Position numbers and translations under genes: made by a program
From: Pelagibacteraceae bacterium AG-349-E10
GTDB lineage: Bacteria > Pseudomonadota > Alphaproteobacteria > HIMB59
DNA: 64,000 nt
Direction: 5' to 3'
Assembly (NCBI GenBank): GCA_003281065.1
Contig: QCDA01000002.1
Span: 41,862-105,861 of the forward strand
In this document: one piece after another, positions 26,748 to 36,012 of the stretch
Layout of the letters: every line of letters starts with the position of its first letter
Numbering within the stretch: position 1 is the first letter of the stretch
The notes under the pieces: generated by a model
What the model saw: only the letters and a program-made list of their open reading frames with translations
What the model was told of the DNA's origin: nothing
Databases searched by the model: none

Positions 26748-27683
26748 TTAAGTTATTTTAAAATTATTATTTAATGAAGTTCCTTTGAGCATTTTATTAA
26801 GACCTTTTAAAAAAACCTTGTGATGTATAATTGAATTTTTGTATTTAACTAAATTTGTAGAATTATATTTTATAATAGAATTTAAGATTTTTGTTGTAGT
26901 ATCACTTACAAGAAAATTATCAACCATCTTAACTTTGGTATAAATATTATTTCTTAAATGCTTAATTATCATCAATTTTTTATTTTCGTATATCTCAATA
27001 ATCTTTTTATTTGTAGTAATAGAAATCTTGTTTTGCATATAAACTGAGTTATCAACTAAAGATAAAATTTTTGATCCAGATCTTAAATATATTGAACCAT
27101 GTATTTCATTGAATAACCTCCTCTTGGAAAATGTTTTTTTGTCAAATTGAGAGCCCAGGTATGTCAATTTTTTTTCTCCAGTTAAAAACATAAAAAGATC
27201 AATAAAGTGTATACTATTTGACATAAAACCCCATTTGTGTCCAAAAACCTGAAAGCTAATAATATCTTTGCCAACTACTTTTTTTAACCACAAATAGTCT
27301 CTAGAAATTCTTCTATTACAATTCACGTATGCTTTTATTTTATTTTTTTGTAATTTTTTTAAAATGTAATTAAATTGGTAATTATAATTAAATAAAAATT
27401 TTTCAAATATTATATTTTTTGTATTATTTTTTCTTAAAAAACTTAATGTTACATCATACCTTTTTAAAGAATCGGTGGCTATTATTGTTAAAAAAATATT
27501 TTCATTTAATTTAGAAATTTCTTTTTTCAAATAAATTCTTTTATCATCATTAAATTTATAATTTTTTACACTCCGAAAATTAGTCTCGAAAATATATATC
27601 TTACTAATTTTTTTATTTTTACTAACTGACTCAAAATGGCGTTTACCAATATTTCCAAAACCTATAATTGCAACGCTATACAC
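26748..27683 (-). CDS. Gfo/Idh/MocA family oxidoreductase
   Basis: A 311-residue protein with the cofactor loop IIGFGNIGKRHFES (6-19) and a degenerate EK region reading FEKFLF (about 94-99), where most members have EKP. The C-terminal domain has the HFIDLFMFLTG pattern with the usual histidine and aspartate. It overlaps the following Gfo/Idh gene by eight bases, and the two may form a hetero-oligomer or act in succession. The loss of the proline-containing EKP turn is unusual and may mean a changed cofactor mode. The substrate is unknown. Confidence 0.75.
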   Translation of the reverse strand: MYSVAIIGFGNIGKRHFESVSKNKKISKIYIFETNFRSVKNYKFNDDKRIYLKKEISKLNENIFLTIIATDSLKRYDVTLSFLRKNNTKNIIFEKFLFNYNYQFNYILKKLQKNKIKAYVNCNRRISRDYLWLKKVVGKDIISFQVFGHKWGFMSNSIHFIDLFMFLTGEKKLTYLGSQFDKKTFSKRRLFNEIHGSIYLRSGSKILSLVDNSVYMQNKISITTNKKIIEIYENKKLMIIKHLRNNIYTKVKMVDNFLVSDTTTKILNSIIKYNSTNLVKYKNSIIHHKVFLKGLNKMLKGTSLNNNFKIT

Positions 27684-28623
27684 TTATTTCGTTTATTATT
27701 TGGAAAGTTTTTAGAATTTCATTAATATTTTGTGAAGGGTAACAGTTTTTTCTATATTTTATTAAATAAATAAATGATTTCATTTGTTTATAAAAACCAT
27801 ACTTGTAATTCAAATCACATGAATCTGGTCTAATGATATGCTTTTTTGAGTTATTTTTTATATAATAACCTTGCTCTAGTGGTTCAAAAATTATTTTTAG
27901 ATTTTTTGCATAGAGTCTCACAGACCAACCACCCGGTGAAAGCCAATTTGAGATGTAGGTTCCTATAGCGCCATTTTTATATTTAAATGAACAAGAAAAA
28001 TGATCACCATTTTTTAAAATTTCAGATTTTTTTACAAACTTCAAATATTTTAATTCGCCTCCAAAATACCTTATCAGGTCAATTGTATGGCAGCTATTTG
28101 CGTACAACCATTTTTTTAATATTTTTTTTGAAAATAAATTTTTGATAACTGAAAACCTCTCATGACCTTCAATTATAACAGATAGTAGACCACCATTTTG
28201 ATCAATTAATTTTTTCCCCTTTTCAAAAATTGAATAAAATCTTCTGTTCATTCCAATCATGTTTGGAGCATTGTTTTTATTTAAAATTTTATTTAATTTT
28301 TTTAATTCAATAAAATTTAGGCTTGGTGGTTTTTCTATAAAAAGTGGTATAGAAAACTTTGCTAAATCTTTAGTAACTTTATAAATTTGATCAACTGATA
28401 CTAAAATCATAATTCCATGAATTTTATAAAAATTATTGTTTATAAATTTATTTGTATCAGTAGTTGTGTTTTCAATTTTATATTTTCTTGCCAAATTATT
28501 TGCTTTTTTCAAAGTTCTAGAACATATGCAAAGCAAATTTATCTCTTTTAAAGATGATAAAACTTTACAATGCTCTAAAGCAATTTTACCTGCACCAACT
28601 ATTACAATATTAATTTTAGACAT
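27676..28623 (-). CDS. Gfo/Idh/MocA family oxidoreductase
   Basis: A 315-residue member with an intact cofactor loop IVGAGKIALEHCK (8-20), FIEKPPS (about 93-99) and a C-terminal CHTIDLIRYFGGE segment carrying the catalytic His and Asp. It is coupled by eight-base overlaps both to the LegB-like gene upstream and to the second oxidoreductase gene downstream. Acting right after the LegB-type 4,6-dehydratase, it may reduce or oxidise a keto-sugar, but this is inferred from position only. Confidence 0.82.
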   Translation of the reverse strand: MSKINIVIVGAGKIALEHCKVLSSLKEINLLCICSRTLKKANNLARKYKIENTTTDTNKFINNNFYKIHGIMILVSVDQIYKVTKDLAKFSIPLFIEKPPSLNFIELKKLNKILNKNNAPNMIGMNRRFYSIFEKGKKLIDQNGGLLSVIIEGHERFSVIKNLFSKKILKKWLYANSCHTIDLIRYFGGELKYLKFVKKSEILKNGDHFSCSFKYKNGAIGTYISNWLSPGGWSVRLYAKNLKIIFEPLEQGYYIKNNSKKHIIRPDSCDLNYKYGFYKQMKSFIYLIKYRKNCYPSQNINEILKTFQIINEISV

Positions 28624-29587
28624 TATAAAGATAGTCTTTATAAATACTTTTATTTTTTTTAATCCAAGTCAGTGTTTTTTTTAAACCATTATCCAGTGAA
28701 ATTTTAGGTTTCCAATTTGTTAATTGTAAGATTTTATTGTTATCACATAATAATTTATCTACTTCACTTTTTGTTGATCTCACTCTTTCTGAAACCTGGG
28801 AAAAAGTTTTCTTTGACTTTAAAATTTTCTGAATTTTACTATACAGATCTGCAATACTAACATAATTATTTGAGCCAACATTGACAATATCTCCTACAAA
28901 TTTTTTAGATTTAACAATTACCTCATAAGCATTACAGAGATCTGAAACGTATGTAAAATCTCTCATTGTATGAACATTGCCTAATTTAATTTTTTTTGAA
29001 GAAATTATTTGAGAGGCAATTGTTGGAATTACTGCTCTTGAGGATTGTCTAGGACCATAAGTATTGAAAGGTCTAATAATACTGACTGGCAAATCGAAAG
29101 AATTAAAATAACTCATAGAAATATTATCAGCACTAATTTTTGATGCAGAATATGGTGATTGAGGTTGTAGTGGATGTTTCTCATCAATGGGTAAATATAA
29201 GGCTGAGCCATACACCTCACTTGTTGAAGTTATAATAGTCTTTTCAATGTTGAGTTCTTTTGCTGATTCTAAAACATTGTATGTACCCTCTACATTTGTT
29301 TTTATATATGCGAGAGGTGATAAATATGAGTATGGAATTCCTATAAGGGCTGCTAAATGAATTACAATTTTGTTTCCTTTTATAGCTTTTTTTACTGAGT
29401 CAATATCTCTAATATCTCCAAGCACAACATTGAAATTTTTTTTTAATTTGGAATTTTCAAGAAATCCCCAATGATTATTAATATTATACCTATCAAAAGC
29501 AGTGACTTCGTATCCATTTAAAGTCATGTGCTCTACTAAATGTGAGCCAATGAAACCACAACCTCCTGTGATAAGTATTTTTTTCAT
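28616..29587 (-). CDS. legB: NAD-dependent sugar 4,6-dehydratase, LegB-like
   Basis: A 323-residue extended SDR with GGCGFIGSHLVEHM (8-21), HLAALIGIPYSY (77-88, a signature of the LegB group), STSEVYGS (121-128), catalytic Y146 and K150 in PYSASK, RPFNTYGPRQSSRAVIP and MRDFTYVSD. LegB dehydrates GDP-GlcNAc at C4 and C6 in legionaminic acid synthesis. It is the first strong pathway gene at the upstream end of the operon. The partner aminotransferase LegC and acetyltransferase LegH, usually adjacent, are not visible, so the 4-keto product must be used in another way or by enzymes encoded elsewhere. Confidence 0.85.
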   Translation of the reverse strand: MKKILITGGCGFIGSHLVEHMTLNGYEVTAFDRYNINNHWGFLENSKLKKNFNVVLGDIRDIDSVKKAIKGNKIVIHLAALIGIPYSYLSPLAYIKTNVEGTYNVLESAKELNIEKTIITSTSEVYGSALYLPIDEKHPLQPQSPYSASKISADNISMSYFNSFDLPVSIIRPFNTYGPRQSSRAVIPTIASQIISSKKIKLGNVHTMRDFTYVSDLCNAYEVIVKSKKFVGDIVNVGSNNYVSIADLYSKIQKILKSKKTFSQVSERVRSTKSEVDKLLCDNNKILQLTNWKPKISLDNGLKKTLTWIKKNKSIYKDYLYNV

Positions 29588-29620
29588 ATTTATTTTATAG
29601 ATAGGGAATGTAAGTTTAAT

Positions 29621-30190
29621 TTAACTTGCACTATATTCAATCTTTCCAATTATTAGATCACACACAAGTAGTAACCAGAACTGATGTGTATTTTCAATTA
29701 TATTGTAAGCCTTGCTATCAGTCCATAAAGACAAATTGCCAAGTTTTGATAATTTATTATTTTTATTGAAGCCAGTTAAAGTAACCAATTTATTTTTTTT
29801 TTTATTAACAAACTTAGCTGCATTAATTAAGTTTGGAGAATTACCGCTAGAACTAATTAAAATTACTAAATCATTTTTCTCAAGATGAATTTCAAGAGCT
29901 TTTTTAACCCAGTTTTCATATCCATAATCGTTAGCTAAACATGTTATAAAATCGTATTCATTGAAATTATAAGATTTAATACCCACGACCTTATTTAGAT
30001 CTACAGAAACATGGCTAGCAATAGCAGAGCTACCACCATTACCAACGATTATAACTTTTCCTTTGTTAAGTTTGGTTTTTAAAAAAAATTTTTTTAATTC
30101 AATTATTTTGGGGATGATATTCTTATCAAGAGATGATTTTTGAAATTTATCAAAATAAATGTCAATAAAATTGATGTCTTTCATGTTCAA
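29621..30190 (-). CDS. gmhA: SIS-domain phosphoheptose isomerase-like protein
   Basis: A 189-residue SIS-domain protein of the GmhA group: VIIVGNGGSSAIASH (46-60) and LISSSGNSPNLI (about 111-122) form the sugar-phosphate site. It aligns over the full length of sedoheptulose 7-phosphate isomerase, the first step to ADP- or GDP-heptose. A matching heptose 7-phosphate kinase gene (hddA) lies 10 kb away at 39710. It probably opens the long minus-strand operon; a 114-base gap separates it from the divergent CotH gene. The ATG at 30190 is used; an in-frame ATG two codons later is equally possible. Confidence 0.8.
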   Translation of the reverse strand: MNMKDINFIDIYFDKFQKSSLDKNIIPKIIELKKFFLKTKLNKGKVIIVGNGGSSAIASHVSVDLNKVVGIKSYNFNEYDFITCLANDYGYENWVKKALEIHLEKNDLVILISSSGNSPNLINAAKFVNKKKNKLVTLTGFNKNNKLSKLGNLSLWTDSKAYNIIENTHQFWLLLVCDLIIGKIEYSAS

Positions 30191-30304
30191 AACTTATATA
30201 TAATAATCTATTAATTTCAATTCATTATAAATTAAAGTCGTCTTAAATGCTCTTTAAAAAAAAATATTCTTGGTTATGATTACATATATATTTGAATAAT
30301 AATA

Positions 30305-33097
30305 ATGTATATAAAAACAAGAAATTCAACGAAAATTTATCTTTATGAATTTGTAAAAAAAGTTTTCTTATATAAAAATATCCTATTAGTTTTTATAATT
30401 TTTTTTTTTTCTATCTTTATCTCAGTTTTATCAATTAACCTTTATAAAAATGGATATACCCAAGACATAAAAAAATTTATCAAAAATATTGACTTCATTT
30501 CAGTGAATTACCTTAAAGGTTTCATGACAGATGTAGATAAAATTACTATAAACATTGATTTTGAAAACTATAATCAACTAAATTCATGGAGGCTTGAAGC
30601 TCTTGAAAAATACTCTCTAAGATTTGTTGAACATGATTATGTATCAGCAGAATTGATACACGCAAATAAAAGTTATCTAATTGATATAAGACTTAAAGGT
30701 AGTACTGCTAGTGAACACCTATCTACAGATAAATGGTCATTTAGAGTTGATATGAAGAATAATTTTTTTTATGGAATGAATAATTTTTCTCTTATGGCGC
30801 CTGAACGAAGAATGACACTCATGGAGTGGTTTCTTAGAAAGATATTGTACAGAGAAGGCATGATAGAAAAAAAGTATGATTTCATCAGAGTTAATTTAAA
30901 TGGAGAGGATTTGGGTATTTATTCAATAGATGAGGGTTTAGAAAAAACAATGATTGAAAGAAATAAAAGAAGAGAAGGGCCTATTATTAGACTTGATAGG
31001 GATCCAATCTGGATTGAAAAAGCAGCCTTTACATTAGAGCCCAAAGATTGGGATCATTATTACTACTCAGCAGAAGTAATTGGCGTAAACATGAAGAGGA
31101 TAATTCAAAATGATGTGTTATATAATAACTATTTAAGAGGAAAATTTCTTTTTGACTCTTTCAGAGATGGCTCGCTTACAGCAAAACAAGTATTTGATAT
31201 AGGAATGCTTTCAAAATACATGGCGATAAATAATATTTTCGACTCATGGCACGGGGCTTTAATTTTTAATTTAAATTTTTATTACAATCCCATCACAGAT
31301 AAACTTGAGCCTATTCCAGATGACAATTACGGAGAAACATTAAAATGGACTTCTAAAGATATGAATTATATAGATGAATTCTCAAAGCAATTAATTCAAG
31401 ACTTAGATTTTGCTGAACTTTATTTAAAAGAATTAGAATTAAAAACACAAAAAAAATATTTAGATAAAATTTTTCATGATTTAGAAGAAGAAATAATAAA
31501 TAAAGAAAAGATAATTCATAAAGACAATCTTTTATATAAGTTTCCAAAAGAAAATATATATAATTTACAATCAGAGGTAAGAGAAAGTTTAGAGTCCATA
31601 AATTCTATTATTGCTTACCTCGAAATTCAAAATAATGATGAAGAAATATTACTTTACACTTCAGCCCTAAAATCAAGATATCCTATAGAATTAATAAAAG
31701 TTATAGATAAAAACGGAGCAGTTTTTACACCTAAAATAAAAACAGTCATTACCAAAAATAAAAATAAAAATTTAGAATTTAATAAAACGTTATTTTTGCA
31801 AAAAGAAAGTAATACAGGTATTACAACTTCTAATTATAGACTTATATATAAGGTCCTTGGCACAGAAAAGGAATTACAATATAAACTTAAGATTATAGAT
31901 AATATTCAGGATAAAAAAATTTATTTTGATAGTTCAATAGAGGATCTAATTCAATTGAAATTTATAGAATTAGATAAAACAAATAAAATTATCTCAATAA
32001 AAAAAGGAAAATGGCTAGTAGATAAGGATATAGTTATTCCAAAAAATTATGAACTTCATGTTCATTCTGACACAGTTTTGGATTTAATTAATCATTCATC
32101 AATAGTTAGCTATTCACCAGTATTTTTTGATGGTGATTTTTTTAAAAATATTTTAGTAAAGTCATCTGATAAAACAGGTCAAGGTTTATTAGTTTTAAAT
32201 ACGAATGATAAACTTTCTAAAGTTAATCATACAATTTTTCAAAATTTAGATAGTTTGAGCCATAGAAAGAAATTTTTAAATATTACAGGTGCAATAACAT
32301 TTTATAAATCTCCTGTGAAAATAACTAACTCAAAATTTTTAAAAAACTACTCAGAGGATTTTATCAATATAATTGACACTCAATTCGAAATAGAAAATAT
32401 ATATGTTGATGAAAGTTATTCAGATGCGATAGATATAGATTTTGGAAACGGTCATCTTAGTGAGATAGAAATTATTAATAGTTCAAATGATGCAGTTGAC
32501 TTTAGTGGAAGTAACGCAAGACTTCATAATATAAAAATAAATTCAGCTGGAGATAAGGCCATAAGTGTCGGTGAGAATAGTGAAATTAAAATTAAAAACA
32601 TTGAAATTTCAAAAGCAAAATATGGAATTGTTAGTAAAGACTTATCGAACGTGTATGTTAAAAATGTTTCTATATCAGACTCATTTTATGGATTTGGAGT
32701 ATATCAGAAAAAACCAGAATTTGGCCCTGGAAAAATAACTGCAGAAAGTATCAATCTAGTAAATGATATTCATGCAGTATCGTTAAAAGAAAATATAGGT
32801 AAATTTAACTCCGTTGATAAAATTAATCATGAAAGCACTAAAATTTTAGTTAAACTCAATACTAAAGAAGAATTACAAGCTAAAAGTACTTTTTTTTATT
32901 CAAGGTTGTTTACAACAGAAAATCTGAATGCATACGATGCTTTGAAAAGTAAAAATATTGATATAGTTTTGTTAAATAATGATGATTTGAACAAATTAAT
33001 TTCAACTCACAATGAAATTATAGAGCTACCTATTAATCTGGAAATCCCTAATTTTGTTGAAAAAAATTCTTTTTTAGAGATTAGCTTGAATGAATAA
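30305..33097 (+). CDS. membrane-anchored CotH-like kinase with C-terminal parallel beta-helix
   Basis: A 930-residue protein. One membrane helix lies at about residues 24-46 with a basic cytoplasmic N-terminus, so the rest should be outside the inner membrane. Residues ~75-460 resemble the CotH atypical kinase domain: LIDIRLKG (125-132), SFRVDM (145-150), VNLNGEDLGIYSIDEG (196-211), LDRDP (230-234) and PIPDDNYGE (336-344) in the place of the D-x-D metal site. Residues ~600-830 have the short repeated strands with asparagine and glycine turns of a right-handed beta-helix (for example DAIDIDFGNG and DAVDFSGSNA). It is the first gene of a cassette also coding for a phosphoesterase, a VTC protein and DUF4956. 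Its target is unknown. A run of 12 T lies in the membrane-helix codons. Confidence 0.75.
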   Translation: MYIKTRNSTKIYLYEFVKKVFLYKNILLVFIIFFFSIFISVLSINLYKNGYTQDIKKFIKNIDFISVNYLKGFMTDVDKITINIDFENYNQLNSWRLEALEKYSLRFVEHDYVSAELIHANKSYLIDIRLKGSTASEHLSTDKWSFRVDMKNNFFYGMNNFSLMAPERRMTLMEWFLRKILYREGMIEKKYDFIRVNLNGEDLGIYSIDEGLEKTMIERNKRREGPIIRLDRDPIWIEKAAFTLEPKDWDHYYYSAEVIGVNMKRIIQNDVLYNNYLRGKFLFDSFRDGSLTAKQVFDIGMLSKYMAINNIFDSWHGALIFNLNFYYNPITDKLEPIPDDNYGETLKWTSKDMNYIDEFSKQLIQDLDFAELYLKELELKTQKKYLDKIFHDLEEEIINKEKIIHKDNLLYKFPKENIYNLQSEVRESLESINSIIAYLEIQNNDEEILLYTSALKSRYPIELIKVIDKNGAVFTPKIKTVITKNKNKNLEFNKTLFLQKESNTGITTSNYRLIYKVLGTEKELQYKLKIIDNIQDKKIYFDSSIEDLIQLKFIELDKTNKIISIKKGKWLVDKDIVIPKNYELHVHSDTVLDLINHSSIVSYSPVFFDGDFFKNILVKSSDKTGQGLLVLNTNDKLSKVNHTIFQNLDSLSHRKKFLNITGAITFYKSPVKITNSKFLKNYSEDFINIIDTQFEIENIYVDESYSDAIDIDFGNGHLSEIEIINSSNDAVDFSGSNARLHNIKINSAGDKAISVGENSEIKIKNIEISKAKYGIVSKDLSNVYVKNVSISDSFYGFGVYQKKPEFGPGKITAESINLVNDIHAVSLKENIGKFNSVDKINHESTKILVKLNTKEELQAKSTFFYSRLFTTENLNAYDALKSKNIDIVLLNNDDLNKLISTHNEIIELPINLEIPNFVEKNSFLEISLNE
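30399..30410 (+). repeat. 12-base T homopolymer inside the CotH-like gene
   Basis: Twelve consecutive T residues cover codons 32-36, encoding the middle of the N-terminal membrane helix. It is the longest homopolymer I found in a gene of this window. Slippage by one base would truncate the 930-residue protein almost at once. It could be a phase-variation tract or only the result of strong A+T bias in a hydrophobic segment. Confidence 0.7.
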
Positions 33098-34208
33098 AAA
33101 AGCAAAATTAATAATTTTTTTTATATTAATTTTGTTTTCTCAATTATTGTTGAAAAATTTAATGTCAAGTGAAGTAAATGGAATTAACGATTATAAATTA
33201 AATACTGACAATTTAGGAAGCAATTATAATTTTACAGTAGCTGGACATATGTATGGTGCACCAAGCCCATCTATATATCCGTCTGCATCTTTTTTATCTA
33301 ATTTAAATAAAATTAATGAGCTAAAAAGTGATTTTTTAATATTATTGGGTGATTTTATTCAACATCCAAATCAAATTGAAATTGATGTATTTAATAATTT
33401 GGTATCTGAGGAATTAAAAATTCCTATATTTAATACACCAGGTAATCATGACTTAGGTTATCCAGAGTTGTACGAAAAAAACTTTGGTAAAACATTTAAT
33501 ACTTTTACAATTAGCCAAGAAGCTTATATTTTACTAAATACAGAATTATCTCAATGTAATATAGATGGTTACCAGGCAAGTTTCTTCTCTGATAAATTGA
33601 AAACCTATAGTAAAAATGATGAAATATTAAATATTTTTATTTTAATGCATCAGCCATTATGGAGTATTAACAATAAACCGTTAGACATAATAAACCCTTG
33701 GGTTAATGGTGGTCCTTATTCTATGAGTGAGTGCGCTTCTTTTTCTGAACAATTTATCCCAAAGATTAAGGATATTGCAAAGAATAAAAATATTTACTTA
33801 ATCTCTGGAGATTTTGGTTGTAAAAATTATGAGTTAGGTAAGTATCCTATGGAAACATTTCCAATTTTTTATCATAAAGACTCAAACTTGACTTATATAG
33901 GCACTGGTATATGTGAAAATATTTATGACAATTTAATTAATATAAGTGTTAATGAGGGAACTGTAGATTTGAATTTGATTTCTCTTAGTAAAAAAGATAT
34001 GGGATCAATTGAAAAGTATGATTTAAATTATTGGAAAGAAGAATTTAAAAATGATACACCAAAGAAAAAAAAGCCTGTCAAAAGTAATAGTTTACTAGAG
34101 AGGATATTTACAAATAAATATTTTTATTTAGGTTTTATATTGGGTATTGGATTTATTTTAGTTTTATTTTTCGCAAGAATTGTTTACAAACTAAACATAA
34201 GTAATTGA
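33090..34208 (+). CDS. membrane-anchored metallophosphoesterase
   Basis: A 372-residue calcineurin-like phosphoesterase. The N-terminal helix (7-24) acts as a signal anchor and a second helix is at ~346-366, so the catalytic domain is probably periplasmic, held at both ends. Metal motifs: the first is AGHMYGAP (51-58) in place of D-x-H, then LLGDF (85-89), PGNHD (117-121), LMHQPLW and SGDFG in place of the late GHxH. The changed first and last motifs are notable, since they are usual metal ligands. It overlaps the CotH gene by eight bases and the VTC gene by four. A role in cutting a phosphate linkage made by its neighbours is an inference. Confidence 0.75.
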   Translation: MNKKAKLIIFFILILFSQLLLKNLMSSEVNGINDYKLNTDNLGSNYNFTVAGHMYGAPSPSIYPSASFLSNLNKINELKSDFLILLGDFIQHPNQIEIDVFNNLVSEELKIPIFNTPGNHDLGYPELYEKNFGKTFNTFTISQEAYILLNTELSQCNIDGYQASFFSDKLKTYSKNDEILNIFILMHQPLWSINNKPLDIINPWVNGGPYSMSECASFSEQFIPKIKDIAKNKNIYLISGDFGCKNYELGKYPMETFPIFYHKDSNLTYIGTGICENIYDNLINISVNEGTVDLNLISLSKKDMGSIEKYDLNYWKEEFKNDTPKKKKPVKSNSLLERIFTNKYFYLGFILGIGFILVLFFARIVYKLNISN

Positions 34209-34894
34209 CTAAAAATAATAACTATAGATACGAGAGAAAATTTATATTTGATACTATTGACAAAAAACTAATATTAACTCTAATAAAAATTCATCCCGCA
34301 AATTTCAAAAAAGCTTTTCCATCGAGAAAAGTAAATAATATTTACTTTGACTCTAATGACGTTCAAAGCTTTGATGATAATATAGATGGGATCGCAAATA
34401 GATCTAAAATTAGAGTAAGATGGTATGGTACAAATAAATTTAAAGTAAAAAATCCTGTTTTAGAGATTAAAAGTAAAAAAGGATTGATTGGAAAGAAAAA
34501 TTCATACAATTTAAAGACATTTAATATTGACAACAATTTTACAAAAAAAAATTTGATAAGTTTAATAAACACATCAAATCTGAGTGATCATGATAAAGAT
34601 ATATTAAAAACATACAATTTGTCAGTAATGAATAACTATGATCGAGATTACTTTATTAGTGATGACAAAAAATTTCGAATTACACTTGATGAAAATATAA
34701 AATATTATTCAATAAAAAACGCAAATAATCTTTTTAATGAAGTTTACAAAATTTATTATCAAGTAATAATGGAAATTAAATATTTAGACAAATACGACTC
34801 CTATTCTGAACAAATTACTAATTTTTTTCCTTTAAGATTGTCTAAAAATTCAAAGTATGTAGAGGGATTAATAAATATTAATAGATTTATTTGA
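34205..34894 (+). CDS. VTC domain protein (polyphosphate-polymerase fold)
   Basis: A 229-residue single-domain tunnel-fold protein. Visible VTC motifs are YRYERKF (7-13), NIYFDS (45-50), DGIANRSKIRVRWYG (61-75, with the row of basic residues lining the tunnel), LEIKSKKG (86-93) and MEIKYLDKY near residue 190 with the metal-binding glutamate. Yeast Vtc4 makes polyphosphate from ATP. Bacterial VTC proteins are often linked with DUF4956 and CotH genes, and their product is not established as far as I know. The start is TTG at 34205, overlapping the preceding TGA (TTGA). The next gene starts in the same way at its own stop. Confidence 0.85.
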   Translation: MTKNNNYRYERKFIFDTIDKKLILTLIKIHPANFKKAFPSRKVNNIYFDSNDVQSFDDNIDGIANRSKIRVRWYGTNKFKVKNPVLEIKSKKGLIGKKNSYNLKTFNIDNNFTKKNLISLINTSNLSDHDKDILKTYNLSVMNNYDRDYFISDDKKFRITLDENIKYYSIKNANNLFNEVYKIYYQVIMEIKYLDKYDSYSEQITNFFPLRLSKNSKYVEGLININRFI

Positions 34895-35322
34895 TAGATT
34901 TTAAAAAAAAAAGATACTGGTTTCCAATAATTCTTTTTTTTTTAATTATATTAATAATTTCAAAAGAAAATTATTTTCATAATAATTTTAAAGAAGATGA
35001 GATATATGGACTTTGGATGGATGATAATGATCAGTATTTATTCAGAATAGAATTTAAACAAGATTATGAATGTAATTTATTTTTTTTTGATAAAACTAAA
35101 GAAACAAGCCTAAATTTTAGTGGCTTTTTTAATATAGATACAGAAAAAAACCCAGTATTACTTGAAATAAAAAAAATAAGAAATTTTGAATTCCCTTTGT
35201 ATTCTATTGTGGATATAGATAATAAAGGATATTTAAAAATTGCTAGATTTTCAAATAAATGGAGAATAAGGCCTATTGATTTTAAAGAAGACTACTTTAA
35301 ATTGAAAAAAATAATCAAATAA
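34891..35322 (+). CDS. small single-pass membrane protein, unrecognised
   Basis: A 143-residue protein with a basic N-terminus, one membrane helix (about 9-24) and a C-terminal soluble part that reads like a small beta-barrel: IYGLWMDDNDQYLFRIEF, then a GYLKIARF strand and RIRP. It looks like a membrane-anchored lipocalin-type or immunoglobulin-like module, but I do not recognise it. It starts with TTG in a TTGA overlap with the VTC gene and ends three bases before DUF4956, so it is surely co-translated with them and is likely an accessory subunit. A 10-base T run lies in its membrane segment. Confidence 0.7.
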   Translation: MIDFKKKRYWFPIILFFLIILIISKENYFHNNFKEDEIYGLWMDDNDQYLFRIEFKQDYECNLFFFDKTKETSLNFSGFFNIDTEKNPVLLEIKKIRNFEFPLYSIVDIDNKGYLKIARFSNKWRIRPIDFKEDYFKLKKIIK

Positions 35323-35325
35323 ATT

Positions 35326-36012
35326 ATGAATGATAAAAATTTGTTAGATAATTTTCTGTTTTCAGCAGACTCACAATTGTCTCAAGTTGAATTTATAATT
35401 AATCTAATTATAGCTGGTCTTTTAGCAATTATTTTAGGGCAAATATATCAAAAATTTGGTAACGCTCTTTCAAATAGAAAGAGTTTTAGTCATAATTTTA
35501 TATTACTGACGCTAGTCACTGTTTTAGTAATAAGTATTATAAAATCCTCATTAGCTTTATCATTAGGTTTAGTTGGTGCTCTTTCTATCGTTAGATTTAG
35601 AGGTGCAATTAAAGAACCAGAGGAATTAGCTTATTTGTTCTTTTCTATTGGCATAGGCCTGGGGATTGGAGCTAATCAAGTTACATTAACAATAACTGCA
35701 TTTTTGGTAATTATATTATTTGTTATAATTATTAAATTAATAAAAAGAGATAAAATCGGTTTTCAAAATTTGTATTTAACTATATCTTGTAAAAAAAATA
35801 AAAAAGTTGAAACAAATAAAATAATTAATTGTTTGTCAAAACATTTTACTTCTATAAATATTAAAAGATTGGAAGAGAGCGACAATATTATTGAAATTTC
35901 TTTTTTAGTAGAATTCGAAAATATTGAAAAACTTGAAATTGTTAAATCTGAATTATTTAAATTAAGCCCAAAAATAAATTTTAATTTTATTGACAACAAA
36001 GGAATATTGTAA
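35326..36012 (+). CDS. DUF4956 membrane protein
   Basis: A 228-residue protein with about four membrane helices in its first 145 residues. The conserved core contains SLALSLGLVGALSIVRFRG (about 73-91), then KEPEELAYLFFSIGIGLG, the hallmark of DUF4956. The last ~80 residues form a small cytoplasmic alpha-beta domain ending in NFNFIDNKGIL. The function of the family is not known. It is frequently encoded beside VTC-domain proteins and probably forms the membrane part of the same complex, perhaps the channel or export part. The ATG at 35326 follows the previous stop by three bases. Confidence 0.87.
   Translation: MNDKNLLDNFLFSADSQLSQVEFIINLIIAGLLAIILGQIYQKFGNALSNRKSFSHNFILLTLVTVLVISIIKSSLALSLGLVGALSIVRFRGAIKEPEELAYLFFSIGIGLGIGANQVTLTITAFLVIILFVIIIKLIKRDKIGFQNLYLTISCKKNKKVETNKIINCLSKHFTSINIKRLEESDNIIEISFLVEFENIEKLEIVKSELFKLSPKINFNFIDNKGIL

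Noticed and set aside
30191-30304. Search for a tRNA, attachment site or promoter pair in the divergent gap before the CotH gene
   Set aside because: No cloverleaf, no repeat and no convincing -35/-10 pair were found. The region is only AT-rich.
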